From the NCBI GenBank assembly GCA_965230065.1, contig OZ245942.1, forward strand, positions 3,596,001 to 3,660,000: 64,000 bases of DNA, in the 5' to 3' direction. The position numbers were made by a program, and so were the translations under genes. Below are positions 26,884-35,759 of this stretch, piece by piece. Numbering within the stretch: the first letter of the stretch is position 1; every line of letters starts with the position of its first letter. The stretch is from G965230065 sp965230065 (GTDB lineage: Bacteria; Bacteroidota; Bacteroidia; Cytophagales; Cyclobacteriaceae). Below the pieces are notes generated by a model that was not told where the DNA came from, ran no database searches, and worked only from the letters and a program-made list of their open reading frames with translations.

Positions 26884-29508
26884 ATGAACCACATTAAGTT
26901 GCTACCTTTTCTTTTATGGAGAATAAATATGCCAGTAGCTTGTGCCGCCGGGGAACCGGGCTCCACAAGCCAATTTCAAAGGTTATTATTTCAATGTTCC
27001 CTAATACTCTTTCTGTTTTCGTGCTCAGCCAAAGAGCCACCCTCAGAGTTTTCTCCTGAAGCAGAAAAAGCCACTTTCCAACTGGCAGAAGGGTTAAGAA
27101 TAGAGCTTGTGGCTGCCGAGCCATTGGTAGAAACGCCCGTGGTCATCACTTTTGACGAAGACGGAAGGCTGTGGGTAGTAGAAATGCGGGGCTTCATGCC
27201 CAATGTGGATGGAGAAGGGGAGGACGAACCAGTAGGCAGGGTATCGGTACTGACAGATAATGACGGGGATGGACAGATGGACGAGCGTACGGTTTTTCTG
27301 GATAGTTTGGTGTTGCCCAGGGCCATTGCCGTTGTGGATGGGGGCATTCTGGTAGCTGAAAGAATTCCCCTTTGGTTTGTGCAGGATACCGATGGTGATT
27401 TGAAAGCCGATACCAAAACACTGATTGACCCTGAATATGGCGGAAACGGCATGCCCGAACATTCTCCCAACGGGCTTTGGCGGGGCATAGACAATTGGTA
27501 CTACAATGCCAAAGCCAGCTTTCGCTATCGCTATGCAGATGGGGAATGGATCAAAGACGAAACAGAATTTCGGGGGCAATGGGGCATTAGCCATGATGAC
27601 GCGGGCCGTTTGTATTACAACTACAACTGGTCGCAACTGCATGCCGATTTGGTACCGCCCAATTATCTTTCACGAAATGCAAACCACACGCCTACCACCG
27701 GCATAGACCATGGCCTGACGATTGATCGGAAAGTATTCCCGGCCCGCCCAAACCCTGCCGTAAACCGGGGCTACATTCCCGGTACGCTCGATGCGGAAGG
27801 CAAATTGCTGGAATTCACGTCGGCCTGTTCTCCATTTGTATACAGAGGAACGGCCTTGCCTGCCGAATTCAAAGGCAATGCTTTTGTGTGTGAGCCGGCT
27901 GGGAATCTCATCAAACGCAATATTGTAGAATCAGATGGGCCTCTTTTATCAGCGTACAATGCTTATCCGGGAAAAGAATTTCTGACAGCTACTGATGAGC
28001 GGTTTCGTCCGGTATTCATCACCTCAGGGCCTGATGGGGCGCTGTATGTAGCCGATATGTACCGGGGCATTGTGGAGCACGGGCCTTACATTACACCTTA
28101 CCTCAGGGAACAAATCCTGGAACGGAATCTTGAGTTGCCTATCAGCAAAGGAAGAGTTTGGCGGATTGTACCGGAAAACTGGGAGCCGTCAAAAGAAGCT
28201 GTAAAACTTTCGGAGGCATCTTCTGAAAAATTGGTAAATCAACTTTCGCACCCTGACGGCTGGCATCGGGACATGGCGCAACGCCTGCTTGTGGAACGGC
28301 AGGACATAACCATTATTCCTGCGCTTGAATCTTTAGTCTTGGAAGGGAACAATCATCTGGGCCGTTTCCATGCCCTTTGGACGCTGGAAGGGTTAAACCA
28401 TATTACGCCCTCCCTTTGCTTTAGTGCATTGGAAGACCCACACCACCAGGTGCAAACTACCGCGTTGCGGCTGTTAGAAAAAATGGCTGAAAAAGATGAA
28501 GAAGTACGAACAAAACTTGCCAAAGCACTCCAAAATAATTGGGAAAATGCCAGTCCTGAAGTAGTGCTCCAGATGGCACTCACAGCAGGCAGCCTTGAGC
28601 AAAAGAACGCACTGCTACTGCTTGCTAATATTGCAGAACAACATGGTGCTTCCCCCTTAATTCGGGATGCGGTGCTTTCCAGTTTGGAAGACAGGGAATT
28701 CGCTTTTTTAGAACAACTTATGCAGTCAGGACAGTGGCAGGAAGCCAATCCAGATAAAGAAATTTTCTTTGAAATGGTGGCAACGGCCATAGCCCGCAAA
28801 GGGGATGTTGATGAACTCTCCGCCACATTGGCAAAGCTTAATGTAAAACCGGAAAATTTTGGATGGCAACAAAAAGCCGTGCTCACCGGAATAGCCATGC
28901 AAAGTAAAAATTATCAGAAAAATCCAATTCAGCTTGCTTCGGCACCGGCCATTTTTTCACATACAAAAAACTTTGATGAAGGTGTGCAAAACCGCCTCGG
29001 AACACTTACCGCCATGTTTGAGTGGCCCGGACATGTACCATCTACTACTCGTCAAGAAAACCAAAATGTTTTGGACGAAAAAGGCCAGGCATTGTTTGCT
29101 TTGGGGCGGCAGCATTACCTTACAGTTTGTGCAGGTTGCCACGGCTCCGATGGAGAGGGCATCAAGCGGTTTGCACCTCCGCTTATCAATTCAGAATGGG
29201 TATTGGGCGATGAAAAACGGCTGGCACTTATCCTGTTGCATGGGGTAGAAGGCCCCATTGAGGTAAACGGACAGCAATACAACGCTCCGGATATCTTGCC
29301 TGTAATGCCTTCCCATTCTGTGATGGAAGACAAAGAAATTGCAGCTATTTTAACCTATATTCGCAACGAATGGGGACATGGAGCGGGTGCAATTGTACCG
29401 GGAACCGTAGGCCACATCAGGCACAGGTCGCAAGGAAGGGTAGTGCCCTGGAGTGCGGAAGAACTAAAAGGAATTACCGCAGAAGAAAAACCAGAAAGCG
29501 GGTCGTAA
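26884..29508 (+). CDS. Membrane-bound dehydrogenase-like propeller protein with C-terminal cytochrome c domain
   Basis: 874 aa as read. The N-terminal ~50 residues are odd: a hydrophobic run LILFLFSCSAKE with a lipobox-like Cys lies ~47 residues in, so the real start may be the Met at residue 16 or another codon. The main part (about 65-430) is a propeller of the 'putative membrane-bound dehydrogenase' type (TFDEDGRLWVVEMRG, LTDNDGDGQMDERTVF, SGPDGALYVADMYRG). A HEAT-like helical region follows. The last ~130 residues are a cytochrome c domain with CAGCH (C749, C752, H753). Probably an outer-surface or periplasmic oxidase of sugars or alcohols that passes electrons to heme. Substrate unknown. 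Confidence 0.8.
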   Translation: MNHIKLLPFLLWRINMPVACAAGEPGSTSQFQRLLFQCSLILFLFSCSAKEPPSEFSPEAEKATFQLAEGLRIELVAAEPLVETPVVITFDEDGRLWVVEMRGFMPNVDGEGEDEPVGRVSVLTDNDGDGQMDERTVFLDSLVLPRAIAVVDGGILVAERIPLWFVQDTDGDLKADTKTLIDPEYGGNGMPEHSPNGLWRGIDNWYYNAKASFRYRYADGEWIKDETEFRGQWGISHDDAGRLYYNYNWSQLHADLVPPNYLSRNANHTPTTGIDHGLTIDRKVFPARPNPAVNRGYIPGTLDAEGKLLEFTSACSPFVYRGTALPAEFKGNAFVCEPAGNLIKRNIVESDGPLLSAYNAYPGKEFLTATDERFRPVFITSGPDGALYVADMYRGIVEHGPYITPYLREQILERNLELPISKGRVWRIVPENWEPSKEAVKLSEASSEKLVNQLSHPDGWHRDMAQRLLVERQDITIIPALESLVLEGNNHLGRFHALWTLEGLNHITPSLCFSALEDPHHQVQTTALRLLEKMAEKDEEVRTKLAKALQNNWENASPEVVLQMALTAGSLEQKNALLLLANIAEQHGASPLIRDAVLSSLEDREFAFLEQLMQSGQWQEANPDKEIFFEMVATAIARKGDVDELSATLAKLNVKPENFGWQQKAVLTGIAMQSKNYQKNPIQLASAPAIFSHTKNFDEGVQNRLGTLTAMFEWPGHVPSTTRQENQNVLDEKGQALFALGRQHYLTVCAGCHGSDGEGIKRFAPPLINSEWVLGDEKRLALILLHGVEGPIEVNGQQYNAPDILPVMPSHSVMEDKEIAAILTYIRNEWGHGAGAIVPGTVGHIRHRSQGRVVPWSAEELKGITAEEKPESGS

Positions 29509-29515
29509 ATCATAT

Positions 29516-29548
29516 GGATACTAGATACTAGCTACCAGAATCCAGAAA
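29516..29548. repeat. Degenerate ATACTAG/CCAGAATCCAG intergenic repeat
   Basis: A run of ATACTAGATACTAG followed by CCAGAATCCAG fills part of the gap before the SDR gene. The same word set recurs at 48411-48483 and 57272-57360, always in an intergenic gap. Too short here to form a strong hairpin. Confidence 0.5.
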
Positions 29549-29579
29549 ATAAATCAACCAAATAACAAACTATCAAATT

Positions 29580-30365
29580 ATGAGCGAACAAAATTTGCCA
29601 GGAATTAAACTTTTTGACCTCACCGAAAAAGCAGCGATTATCACAGGAGGCTCTAAAGGGCTTGGGCTTGCGATGGCCTCCGGACTGGCCTCTGCCGGGG
29701 CCAATGTGATGTTGGTCAACAGAAATGCCGAAGAAGGTGAAGAAGCTGCCAAAAAGCTGTCGGAAGAATACGGCACAAAAGCAATAGCTTTCAGTGCTGA
29801 TGTTACCAATCAGGAGCAAACGGAAGCAATGGCCAAAGCTGCAATGGATGCTTTTGGCCGTATTGATATTCTAATCAACAGTGCAGGCATTAACATCCGA
29901 GGGGCTATTGATGAGCTTACGCCGGAGCAATTCAATCAGGTGATGGACGTAAATGTGAACGGTACCTGGCTGGCTTCCCGGGCGGTAATTCCTTATATGA
30001 AAAAAGCTGAAAATGGCCGCATTATCAATTTGGCCAGTACATTGGGTTTGGTAGGCTTGGCCAACCGAACGCCTTACACAGCCAGCAAAGGGGCAGTTGT
30101 ACAAATGACCCGTGCGTTAGGACTTGAACTGGCTCCTTTCAAAATCAATGTGAATGCCATTTGTCCGGGGCCTTTTTTAACCGAAATGAACATTCCCATA
30201 GCAGACACAGAAGAAGCCAAAAAGTTTATTGTGGGTGCTACAGCCCTTGCACGCTGGGGTACGTTGGCCGAAATACAAGGCGCCGCCCTTTTCCTCTCCA
30301 GCGATGCTGCTACGTACATGGTAGGCTCTATGCTTACTGTTGATGGTGGGTGGACAGCTAAATAG
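29580..30365 (+). CDS. SDR-family NAD(P)-dependent oxidoreductase
   Basis: A 261 aa classical short-chain dehydrogenase. The cofactor loop TGGSKGLG is at residues 22-29, NSAG near 100-103, and the catalytic triad S153 (LASTLG), Y166 and K170 (YTASKG) is complete. The C-terminal segment PGPFLTEMNIP and DGGW are typical. Closest to sugar or gluconate 5-dehydrogenase and FabG-like members, but the substrate cannot be read from the sequence. It follows the cytochrome c dehydrogenase gene by 71 bp with a degenerate intergenic repeat between them, so a shared sugar-oxidation pathway is possible. Confidence 0.88.
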   Translation: MSEQNLPGIKLFDLTEKAAIITGGSKGLGLAMASGLASAGANVMLVNRNAEEGEEAAKKLSEEYGTKAIAFSADVTNQEQTEAMAKAAMDAFGRIDILINSAGINIRGAIDELTPEQFNQVMDVNVNGTWLASRAVIPYMKKAENGRIINLASTLGLVGLANRTPYTASKGAVVQMTRALGLELAPFKINVNAICPGPFLTEMNIPIADTEEAKKFIVGATALARWGTLAEIQGAALFLSSDAATYMVGSMLTVDGGWTAK

Positions 30366-30765
30366 TTTTCAGCCGGCAGTGGCAATAGGCAGTCATTGCC
30401 CAGCTACTGCCTTTGCCTGATTCTTTCTGTTCTGTGTGCCACCTACTGTATTTATACAAATCTAAATCCCCGGTCTGTGACACACAGAACGGTTAAATAC
30501 GATATTTTTAATTGGCTCATTGCCACGACGGCTGTTTGCCACACCCCAAGGTATTGACAGCCACTGCCAACCTCCTAAACCCATCATATCTTTGCTTTAT
30601 CCTGATAAAAAACGTATGTAATGTTTGCTATTTGAACTTCCATTTCCCTTGAAGAATTTCTGTTAATTTTACCCCCGCTATACCGCCTTCCTGTACCAGA
30701 AATCACTTTCTATTTTTTTATTCAATACATTTTTTTATTCAAATCTCCGAAAACTCTTCATCAAT
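30366..30765. other. 400 bp intergenic region without a gene
   Basis: The left part (30375-30418) is a degenerate repeat built from GGCAGT/ACTGCC units with dyad symmetry. A looser copy (CAGCCACTGCC) lies near 30558-30568. TATCTTTG at 30587-30594 fits the TAnnTTTG -7 consensus and could serve the yfiR-like gene, but it is 170 bp from that gene and lacks a well-placed TTG element. AT-rich sequence occupies the last 60 bp. No ORF or RNA gene is evident. Confidence 0.4.
30375..30418. repeat. GGCAGT/ACTGCC degenerate intergenic repeat
   Basis: GGCAGT occurs at 30375-30380 and as AGGCAGT at 30387-30393. It pairs with ACTGCCT at 30406-30412, so the element can fold into a short hairpin just after the SDR stop codon. 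The same word set makes up the element at 35588-35641. Confidence 0.5.
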
Positions 30766-31281
30766 ATGAAACAATTTTTGAAGCCGCTGCTGCTAATGGG
30801 GCTGGCACTGCTATTTTCTGTCAATGTGCAGGCGCAGGACAGGGACTACACCTACAAAGCTATTTTCGTGTACAACTTTATCAAGTACATTGAATGGCCT
30901 TCCAATGAGCAAACTTTTAAAATAGGTGTATTAAACGGTACGCCTGAGTTAATGGCCTCTTTTAAAAAGATGATTGAGAAAAAGTCTGGGGAAGGGCATC
31001 AGTTGGTGCTGGAAAACTACAGTTCGGCCGCTGCGGCTGGAAATTGTCAGTTACTGTTTATTCCTGATAACCAAAGTAATACACTTTCTGAAGTATCAGC
31101 AAAGCTAACAGGAAAGCCCACCCTTATTGTTACCGAATCGGACGGGCTTATCAAAAAAGGCAGTGGCATCAACTTTATTGTGGTAGATGGCAAGTTGCGT
31201 TTTGAACTGAACCGCTCTACCCTCAAAAAGGCCGATTTGAAAGTGTCTTCCAACCTACTTGGCCTGGCTATACTTGTGTAA
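30766..31281 (+). CDS. YfiR family protein (DUF4154)
   Basis: A 171 aa periplasmic protein. Residues 1-24 are a signal peptide (SVNVQAQD). The mature part has family features: YKAIFVYNFIKYIEWP near the start, LGLAILV at the end, and the central FIPDNQSN and LIVTESDGLIKKGSGINFI. In Pseudomonas, YfiR is the periplasmic repressor of a diguanylate cyclase; in Bacteroidota it is commonly linked to TonB receptors and sensor kinases. Here it is followed by a TonB receptor gene within 30 bp, but no GGDEF or kinase gene is adjacent. Its partner is therefore not evident. Confidence 0.85.
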   Translation: MKQFLKPLLLMGLALLFSVNVQAQDRDYTYKAIFVYNFIKYIEWPSNEQTFKIGVLNGTPELMASFKKMIEKKSGEGHQLVLENYSSAAAAGNCQLLFIPDNQSNTLSEVSAKLTGKPTLIVTESDGLIKKGSGINFIVVDGKLRFELNRSTLKKADLKVSSNLLGLAILV

Positions 31282-31307
31282 TTTTTTTGACTTTAATGCT
31301 TTTCACA

Positions 31308-33791
31308 ATGAATAAATTAACCATAAGAACCCTTTTTCTGGCACTATGTGTATTTTCTTATACAGCCGGTTATGGGCAAGAAGATGATGCTTTCTCAGAT
31401 TTTGACCTTGGGGAAGGCGAAAGTATTTATGACCTGAGTTTGGAAGAACTCATGAGTACAGACATCAGCTCTGTTTCAAAACGGTCTGAAAGCTTGTTTG
31501 AAACCCCATTGTCGGCTTCTGTGGTTTCACGGCAGGAAATCATGAACGCGGGAGCAACTTCTATCATGGAAGCCCTACGTTTGGTGCCCGGGGTGATTGT
31601 GCGGGAACATACCAACGGGTATTATGAAATTTTTATCAGGGGCGGGGAAAACCAGGTTGGAAATTCGTTCGTTCCCTATTTTTCCAATAGCACCACACTG
31701 GTGATGATTGATAGCCGTCCGGTATATAATTACCTGCAAGGCGGTACTTTTTGGGAAACCCTGCCCATTGACCTAAACGACGTAGAACGCATTGAAGTAG
31801 TGCGGGGCGCGATGACCGCTTCTTACGGGCCCAATGCCTTATCCGGGGTTATCAATATTATTACCCGAAAACCGAAAAACTACACCTTGTATTCGGTAGC
31901 GAATGCACAGTATGGTTCGTACAATACATTGGTTGCCAATGCCTCGGTAGGGTACAAATGGAACCGGAAAATCGACCTCACGATAAGCGGCAATTACCAG
32001 GGGCGCGACCGCTACCAAACTGATTATTACCAGTATGTAGGCGACCGTTTCGAGGACGATTCCTTACGTTCGGTGTTCGGTTCTTTACTCACCGATACCG
32101 ATGCGAAATTTCCGAACCCAAAACGGGCAATGGACAAATATGGTATCAATGCATTTATGAATTACCAGCCGGTAGATAAGGTGAGCTTTTCGCTTTCTGC
32201 CGGGCATCAGAACTCCTGGGCGCAGCGGGTATATTCTGAAAATACCTCAACACCATTCAGCACGGCCGAGTCCAATACGTATTATACCGATTTGCGGGCT
32301 TCTGTGCATAATCTCTCCGCACAGTTCTCGTACCTTAGCGGAAAACAATCGCCTGCTTTGAGTACCTACGGGCTTACCTATGACCTCAGCACATTGGATG
32401 CTTTCATTGAATATGATTTTGTGTGGGGAGGAAAAGAAACCGGTTCGGAAAGCGCCAAAAACTTCGGCGAATTTGATGTGAACTTTTTGCCCGGCGGGCA
32501 TAGCATTAGTTTGCGCCCCGGTATCAACTTCCGCAAGGCTGTGTACGATGACACCGATTACTGGCAGGAGGGGGAAGGTTTTATCAATGCACGGGGAGAG
32601 CTGAATACCTTTGCTGTTTCGGCCAAGCTGGATTACGACATCAAAAGCAAGTTTCGTTTTTCAACGGCTTTCCGGGTAGACCGCAACAACTTCCCCAAGG
32701 ACAAAAATTATGTTTCCAACATTACGGCGATTAAGTATCATTTTAATGAAAATAACATCATTCGTGGGGCTTTCTCAAGGGCTTACCGGGGTGTTCAGAT
32801 ATTTGATACGTACAGTAATTTTAACATCCGCCCTGAGTTTGGCACACAACACTTTTTCTTTACCAACGTGATGAACCCCGCCCTGGCCCAGCAACTAATG
32901 GCCCAGTCGGCCAGTGAAAATGATGGCAATTCCCAAATTACTTATGACCAGGCTTATTACATTGCCTCAAACATGTGGCAGCGGGGCTATTACGATTTTC
33001 AGTTTTCTGGTAACCGCGACCTGGATTTGATGAAAGCCGATATGTTTGAATTTGGCTACCGGACCAAGCTGGGGACAAACTTTACGTTGGATATAGAAGC
33101 TTTTCATTCCATCACCAGCGATTTTGTGTACCCGCTTATCATGACGCCAGAAGATGAGCAAATTCCTGTAACCAATGTAGTGGGAACGGTGAATATTCCG
33201 GGTGTTGGAACTCAGCCTGCCCTGGAAGCAGCCCTGGTGGTAGAAAACCTGAATGATAACATTCCACTGAAAGTACGGCAAACCGGGGTAACCGTATCGG
33301 CCAATATCGTGCTGGGCAATGTACAAATCAAGCCTTTTGTAACTTACCAGCAAACCAGAAAAGACAATTACATGGCCGACCCCGACTCATATGTACTGAT
33401 AAAAGACCATCCCGAAGAAGTAGCAGAAAGGATAAATGATAATGTGAAACATTATGGTACGCCTTCCTGGTTTGGGGGAGGGTATGTCAACTGGCGGATT
33501 AGCCCGAAGCTTAACTTCAATGTAAACCCGTATTTCTTTACCGAAAACACCCTGACGCATGACTTTACCCAGCTAGACCCGCCGCTGTCGGATGGCAGCC
33601 TGCCCGAAGGCACCGGAAGTATAGACATACCTGGCAAGTTGTTAGTAAATGCCAAGCTGGGCTATCGTCTCACCAAGCCGTTCCTGATGTTCATTTCGGC
33701 CCGCAACCTGTCGGTAAATCAAAGTAAGGAGTACTTCTTTACCGATACTGTTGAGCCATCTTTCCTGGTGGGCGCGAGTTTTGAGTTTTAA
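31308..33791 (+). CDS. TonB-dependent outer-membrane receptor
   Basis: Starting at the Met of MNKLTIRTLFLALCVFSYTA gives a signal peptide and an 827 aa product. TTG and ATG codons slightly upstream would lengthen it without adding signal features. The plug domain begins with YDLSLEELMSTDISSVSKR, then TPLSASVVSRQEI, MEALRLVPGVIV and NDVERIEVVRGAMTASYGPNALSGVINIITR. A ~650 residue beta-barrel follows and ends in the terminal aromatic motif SFLVGASFEF. The SLEELM..dI.SVSKR opening is typical of receptors paired with YfiR proteins. It imports an unknown substrate with TonB/ExbBD energy. No N-terminal carboxypeptidase-like domain is present, unlike SusC proteins. Confidence 0.9.
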   Translation: MNKLTIRTLFLALCVFSYTAGYGQEDDAFSDFDLGEGESIYDLSLEELMSTDISSVSKRSESLFETPLSASVVSRQEIMNAGATSIMEALRLVPGVIVREHTNGYYEIFIRGGENQVGNSFVPYFSNSTTLVMIDSRPVYNYLQGGTFWETLPIDLNDVERIEVVRGAMTASYGPNALSGVINIITRKPKNYTLYSVANAQYGSYNTLVANASVGYKWNRKIDLTISGNYQGRDRYQTDYYQYVGDRFEDDSLRSVFGSLLTDTDAKFPNPKRAMDKYGINAFMNYQPVDKVSFSLSAGHQNSWAQRVYSENTSTPFSTAESNTYYTDLRASVHNLSAQFSYLSGKQSPALSTYGLTYDLSTLDAFIEYDFVWGGKETGSESAKNFGEFDVNFLPGGHSISLRPGINFRKAVYDDTDYWQEGEGFINARGELNTFAVSAKLDYDIKSKFRFSTAFRVDRNNFPKDKNYVSNITAIKYHFNENNIIRGAFSRAYRGVQIFDTYSNFNIRPEFGTQHFFFTNVMNPALAQQLMAQSASENDGNSQITYDQAYYIASNMWQRGYYDFQFSGNRDLDLMKADMFEFGYRTKLGTNFTLDIEAFHSITSDFVYPLIMTPEDEQIPVTNVVGTVNIPGVGTQPALEAALVVENLNDNIPLKVRQTGVTVSANIVLGNVQIKPFVTYQQTRKDNYMADPDSYVLIKDHPEEVAERINDNVKHYGTPSWFGGGYVNWRISPKLNFNVNPYFFTENTLTHDFTQLDPPLSDGSLPEGTGSIDIPGKLLVNAKLGYRLTKPFLMFISARNLSVNQSKEYFFTDTVEPSFLVGASFEF

Positions 33792-33879
33792 TAAATATGC
33801 CGAAGGTGGGCCGGGCAGCAGAGGCATCCTTGTCTGCCTCGCCAGATATGGAAAGTTGTTGCTAAGTCTCATAAAAAAT

Positions 33880-33916
33880 AAAAATGGGATGCTTTTTCAG
33901 GAGGCATCCCATTTTT
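33880..33916. terminator. Bidirectional terminator
   Basis: A perfect 13 bp inverted repeat (33880-33892 with 33904-33916) with an 11 nt loop, flanked by A-run and T-run, lies between the convergent TonB-receptor gene and the glycosidase-like gene. The right arm overlaps the last stop codon of the minus-strand gene. It should act on both strands. Confidence 0.9.
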
Positions 33917-35006
33917 ACTTCAACCCTTCATACACTTTTTTCATAACCGCCGTTTTATCAGGATCATTTGCCACGGAGTGGCTGGTAAACATCATGACAC
34001 CCGTGGCTTCGGCAGCCAAACCATAATTTAGTACATGCTCAAATTCGGCAGGTGAAATTACAGACGGGTCGTCATGGGCTTGTACAATGGGCCATACTTT
34101 GGGTGTTTTTCCCGCCGTGCTGCCGATACGTTCACAAAACCAGGTGATATTATCTTTCACCCATTCAGGAGTTTTTCCCATCCTGCCGTGGTATACCATA
34201 GGCGAGAAAACATCTGCAATTTCTTTAAGCATATCATAGTCAAGTCCTAAAATTCGACGACGGGCACCGTTGAATGCTTCGTCTTCCCACGGGCAATGAT
34301 AAATGCCCAGGAGTGCACCGGGGCGTTCCTCCTGGACGATCACTTTCATATCCCTGGCCCATCCGGCAATGATACGGCATCTCCAGTCCTGCCAGGGTTG
34401 ATCGTGATTTTTCAGTATCCAGCTTGCTTTTTCGGATGTGCTTCCCTCCGGTATCCCAATACCAGTGGCAGCCTGAAAAGTGGTGAGGCAATGTTCACAA
34501 AAGCAAGTTTCAGGAAGAATGGGCTCAGGCTCTTCAAACTGTGCATGCCAGTGTACATAATCCATCCAAACGCCATCTAACTCAAATTTTTGCAAAAGCG
34601 TTCTCAGCTGTTTCATGCGGTAGTGCCTGAAGCCTGGTTCAGTTGGGCACACGCCCATAAACCAGGAAGCAGCCTGTACTTTTTCTCCCTGCTCATTGAT
34701 TGCCCAGGCTTCTGGGTGTTCTTTTACATAATTTTTTCCGTTCAGGGTGGCAAACTCGGCATACACTTTCTGCCCTTCTTTCCGGGCGCGTACCATCATT
34801 GCTTTGTCAATAGAGTGGCCACGTACAAAAATGGCATTTACGCCCAGTTGGTCCAGTGTCATTCCCTTTTCCCAAAAAGCATTGGGGCTTCCATAAATAC
34901 CTCGTATTTCTACTGGTTGTTGCTGCCCAATACTTGCAAAGTGAACGAATATTGGCAGGATTATGAGCAACAAACGGGTGTGTGAAATTTTTGAAATTAT
35001 CATCAT
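33915..35006 (-). CDS. Secreted TIM-barrel glycoside hydrolase-like protein (GHL family)
   Basis: A 363 aa protein with a signal peptide (about residues 1-28, ending FASIGQ). The sequence follows a (beta/alpha)8 pattern seen in hypothetical glycosyl hydrolase families such as GHL6: PVEIRGIYGSPNAFW, VNAIFVRGHS, FELDGVWMDYVHW and VFSPMVYHGRMG. The Asp in DGVWMDYVHW is a plausible catalytic or substrate-binding residue. A CFCEHC cysteine cluster follows shortly afterwards, as in relatives. Substrate and mechanism are not known. It lies alone, convergent with the TonB receptor gene and sharing a bidirectional terminator. Confidence 0.7.
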   Translation of the reverse strand: MMIISKISHTRLLLIILPIFVHFASIGQQQPVEIRGIYGSPNAFWEKGMTLDQLGVNAIFVRGHSIDKAMMVRARKEGQKVYAEFATLNGKNYVKEHPEAWAINEQGEKVQAASWFMGVCPTEPGFRHYRMKQLRTLLQKFELDGVWMDYVHWHAQFEEPEPILPETCFCEHCLTTFQAATGIGIPEGSTSEKASWILKNHDQPWQDWRCRIIAGWARDMKVIVQEERPGALLGIYHCPWEDEAFNGARRRILGLDYDMLKEIADVFSPMVYHGRMGKTPEWVKDNITWFCERIGSTAGKTPKVWPIVQAHDDPSVISPAEFEHVLNYGLAAEATGVMMFTSHSVANDPDKTAVMKKVYEGLK

Positions 35007-35132
35007 TCTTTTTATTGATGTGATACGTAAAACCTGTTTTTTTTAGCCGGATTACCTAAGTTACAAATTTTGATTGTATATTGATGCAAGCTAACCCTTT
35101 TCCCTCAACTACAACCTGACCGAACCCAAGCC

Positions 35133-35570
35133 ATGACCATCAACCCTGAAGACTACCTGAAAAACCGTCTGGACAATCAAATCAACTGGTATTCTAAAAA
35201 AAGCGCCAGCAATCAAAAGATGTTTAAAAGGTTGCAGATGATTACCATTATTACCTCCGTTTCTATTCCCTTTCTCTCAGGCTATTCCGATTTTCATCCG
35301 TCTATTAATATAATGATAGGAGTGATAGGAGTGCTCATCGCTGCCATCGCTGCTACGATGAGCCTGAACAAATACCAGGAAAACTGGTTGAATTACCGCA
35401 CTACCTCCGAATCGCTCAAACATCAGAAGTATCTTTACCTTACGGGTACAGATCCCTATCATGAAGAAAATGCTTTCAACATATTGGTACAGCAGGTGGA
35501 GACGCTCATCTCCAAAGAGAACTCAACCTGGTCGCAACACATGAAAAAGCCGGTAGAAATGAAAAAATAG
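35133..35570 (+). CDS. DUF4231 (SLATT-like) two-transmembrane protein
   Basis: A 145 aa protein with two predicted transmembrane helices (about residues 33-50 and 58-78), a basic N-terminal region, and a soluble C-terminal tail with NKYQENWLNYRTTSESLKHQKYLYLTGTDPY. That segment (helix after TM2, then W..YR..SE.L....) is the conserved part of DUF4231, a member of the SLATT group of 2TM proteins that occur with nucleotide-second-messenger and other conflict systems and are predicted to form membrane pores. It is followed 189 bp later by the TIR-STAND modules, with a GCAGT-type repeat in the gap. Participation in that system is inferred from proximity. Confidence 0.75.
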   Translation: MTINPEDYLKNRLDNQINWYSKKSASNQKMFKRLQMITIITSVSIPFLSGYSDFHPSINIMIGVIGVLIAAIAATMSLNKYQENWLNYRTTSESLKHQKYLYLTGTDPYHEENAFNILVQQVETLISKENSTWSQHMKKPVEMKK

Positions 35571-35587
35571 CAATGTTATGACCTAAT

Positions 35588-35641
35588 GCAGTGGCAGCAG
35601 CAGTTTTTTTTACTGCCACCTGCCGCTGCTACTGCTACTGC
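35588..35641. repeat. GCAGTGGCAG-type intergenic repeat with dyad symmetry
   Basis: GCAGTGGCAGCAGCAG (35588-35603) can pair with CTGCTACTGCTACTGC (35626-35641) at 14 of 16 positions, around a T8 tract. It shares its word set with the element at 30375-30418. It separates the DUF4231 gene from the TIR gene and could act as a terminator or an RNA structure. Confidence 0.5.
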
Positions 35642-35736
35642 CTACTCCTCATTTTATACTTGAAAGAACACTAATATTCTGTTATACAATTGAAATATAT
35701 GATATTATTAATAAATTAAGGGTATAATTTTTTATT

Positions 35737-35759
35737 GCTTTCAACCTACCTCAACTGCC
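35737..35759 (+). promoter_or_regulatory. Conserved 23 bp leader ahead of TIR gene, copy 1
   Basis: The 23 bp directly before the ATG (GCTTTCAACCTACC...CTGCC) are identical to those before the second TIR gene at 39908-39930, while sequence further upstream is only loosely alike. No GGAG-type ribosome-binding site is present. The leader may carry a translation or regulatory signal, or may simply be preserved from the duplication. Confidence 0.45.

Noticed and set aside
29580..30365. Assigning the SDR gene as fabG
   Set aside because: Classical SDR motifs do not separate fabG from sugar dehydrogenases, and no fatty-acid genes are nearby.
30554..30594. TTGAC plus TATCTTTG as a promoter for the yfiR gene
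   Set aside because: The spacing between the elements is about 28-30 bp, longer than the usual 19-23 bp, and the distance to the gene is 170 bp.
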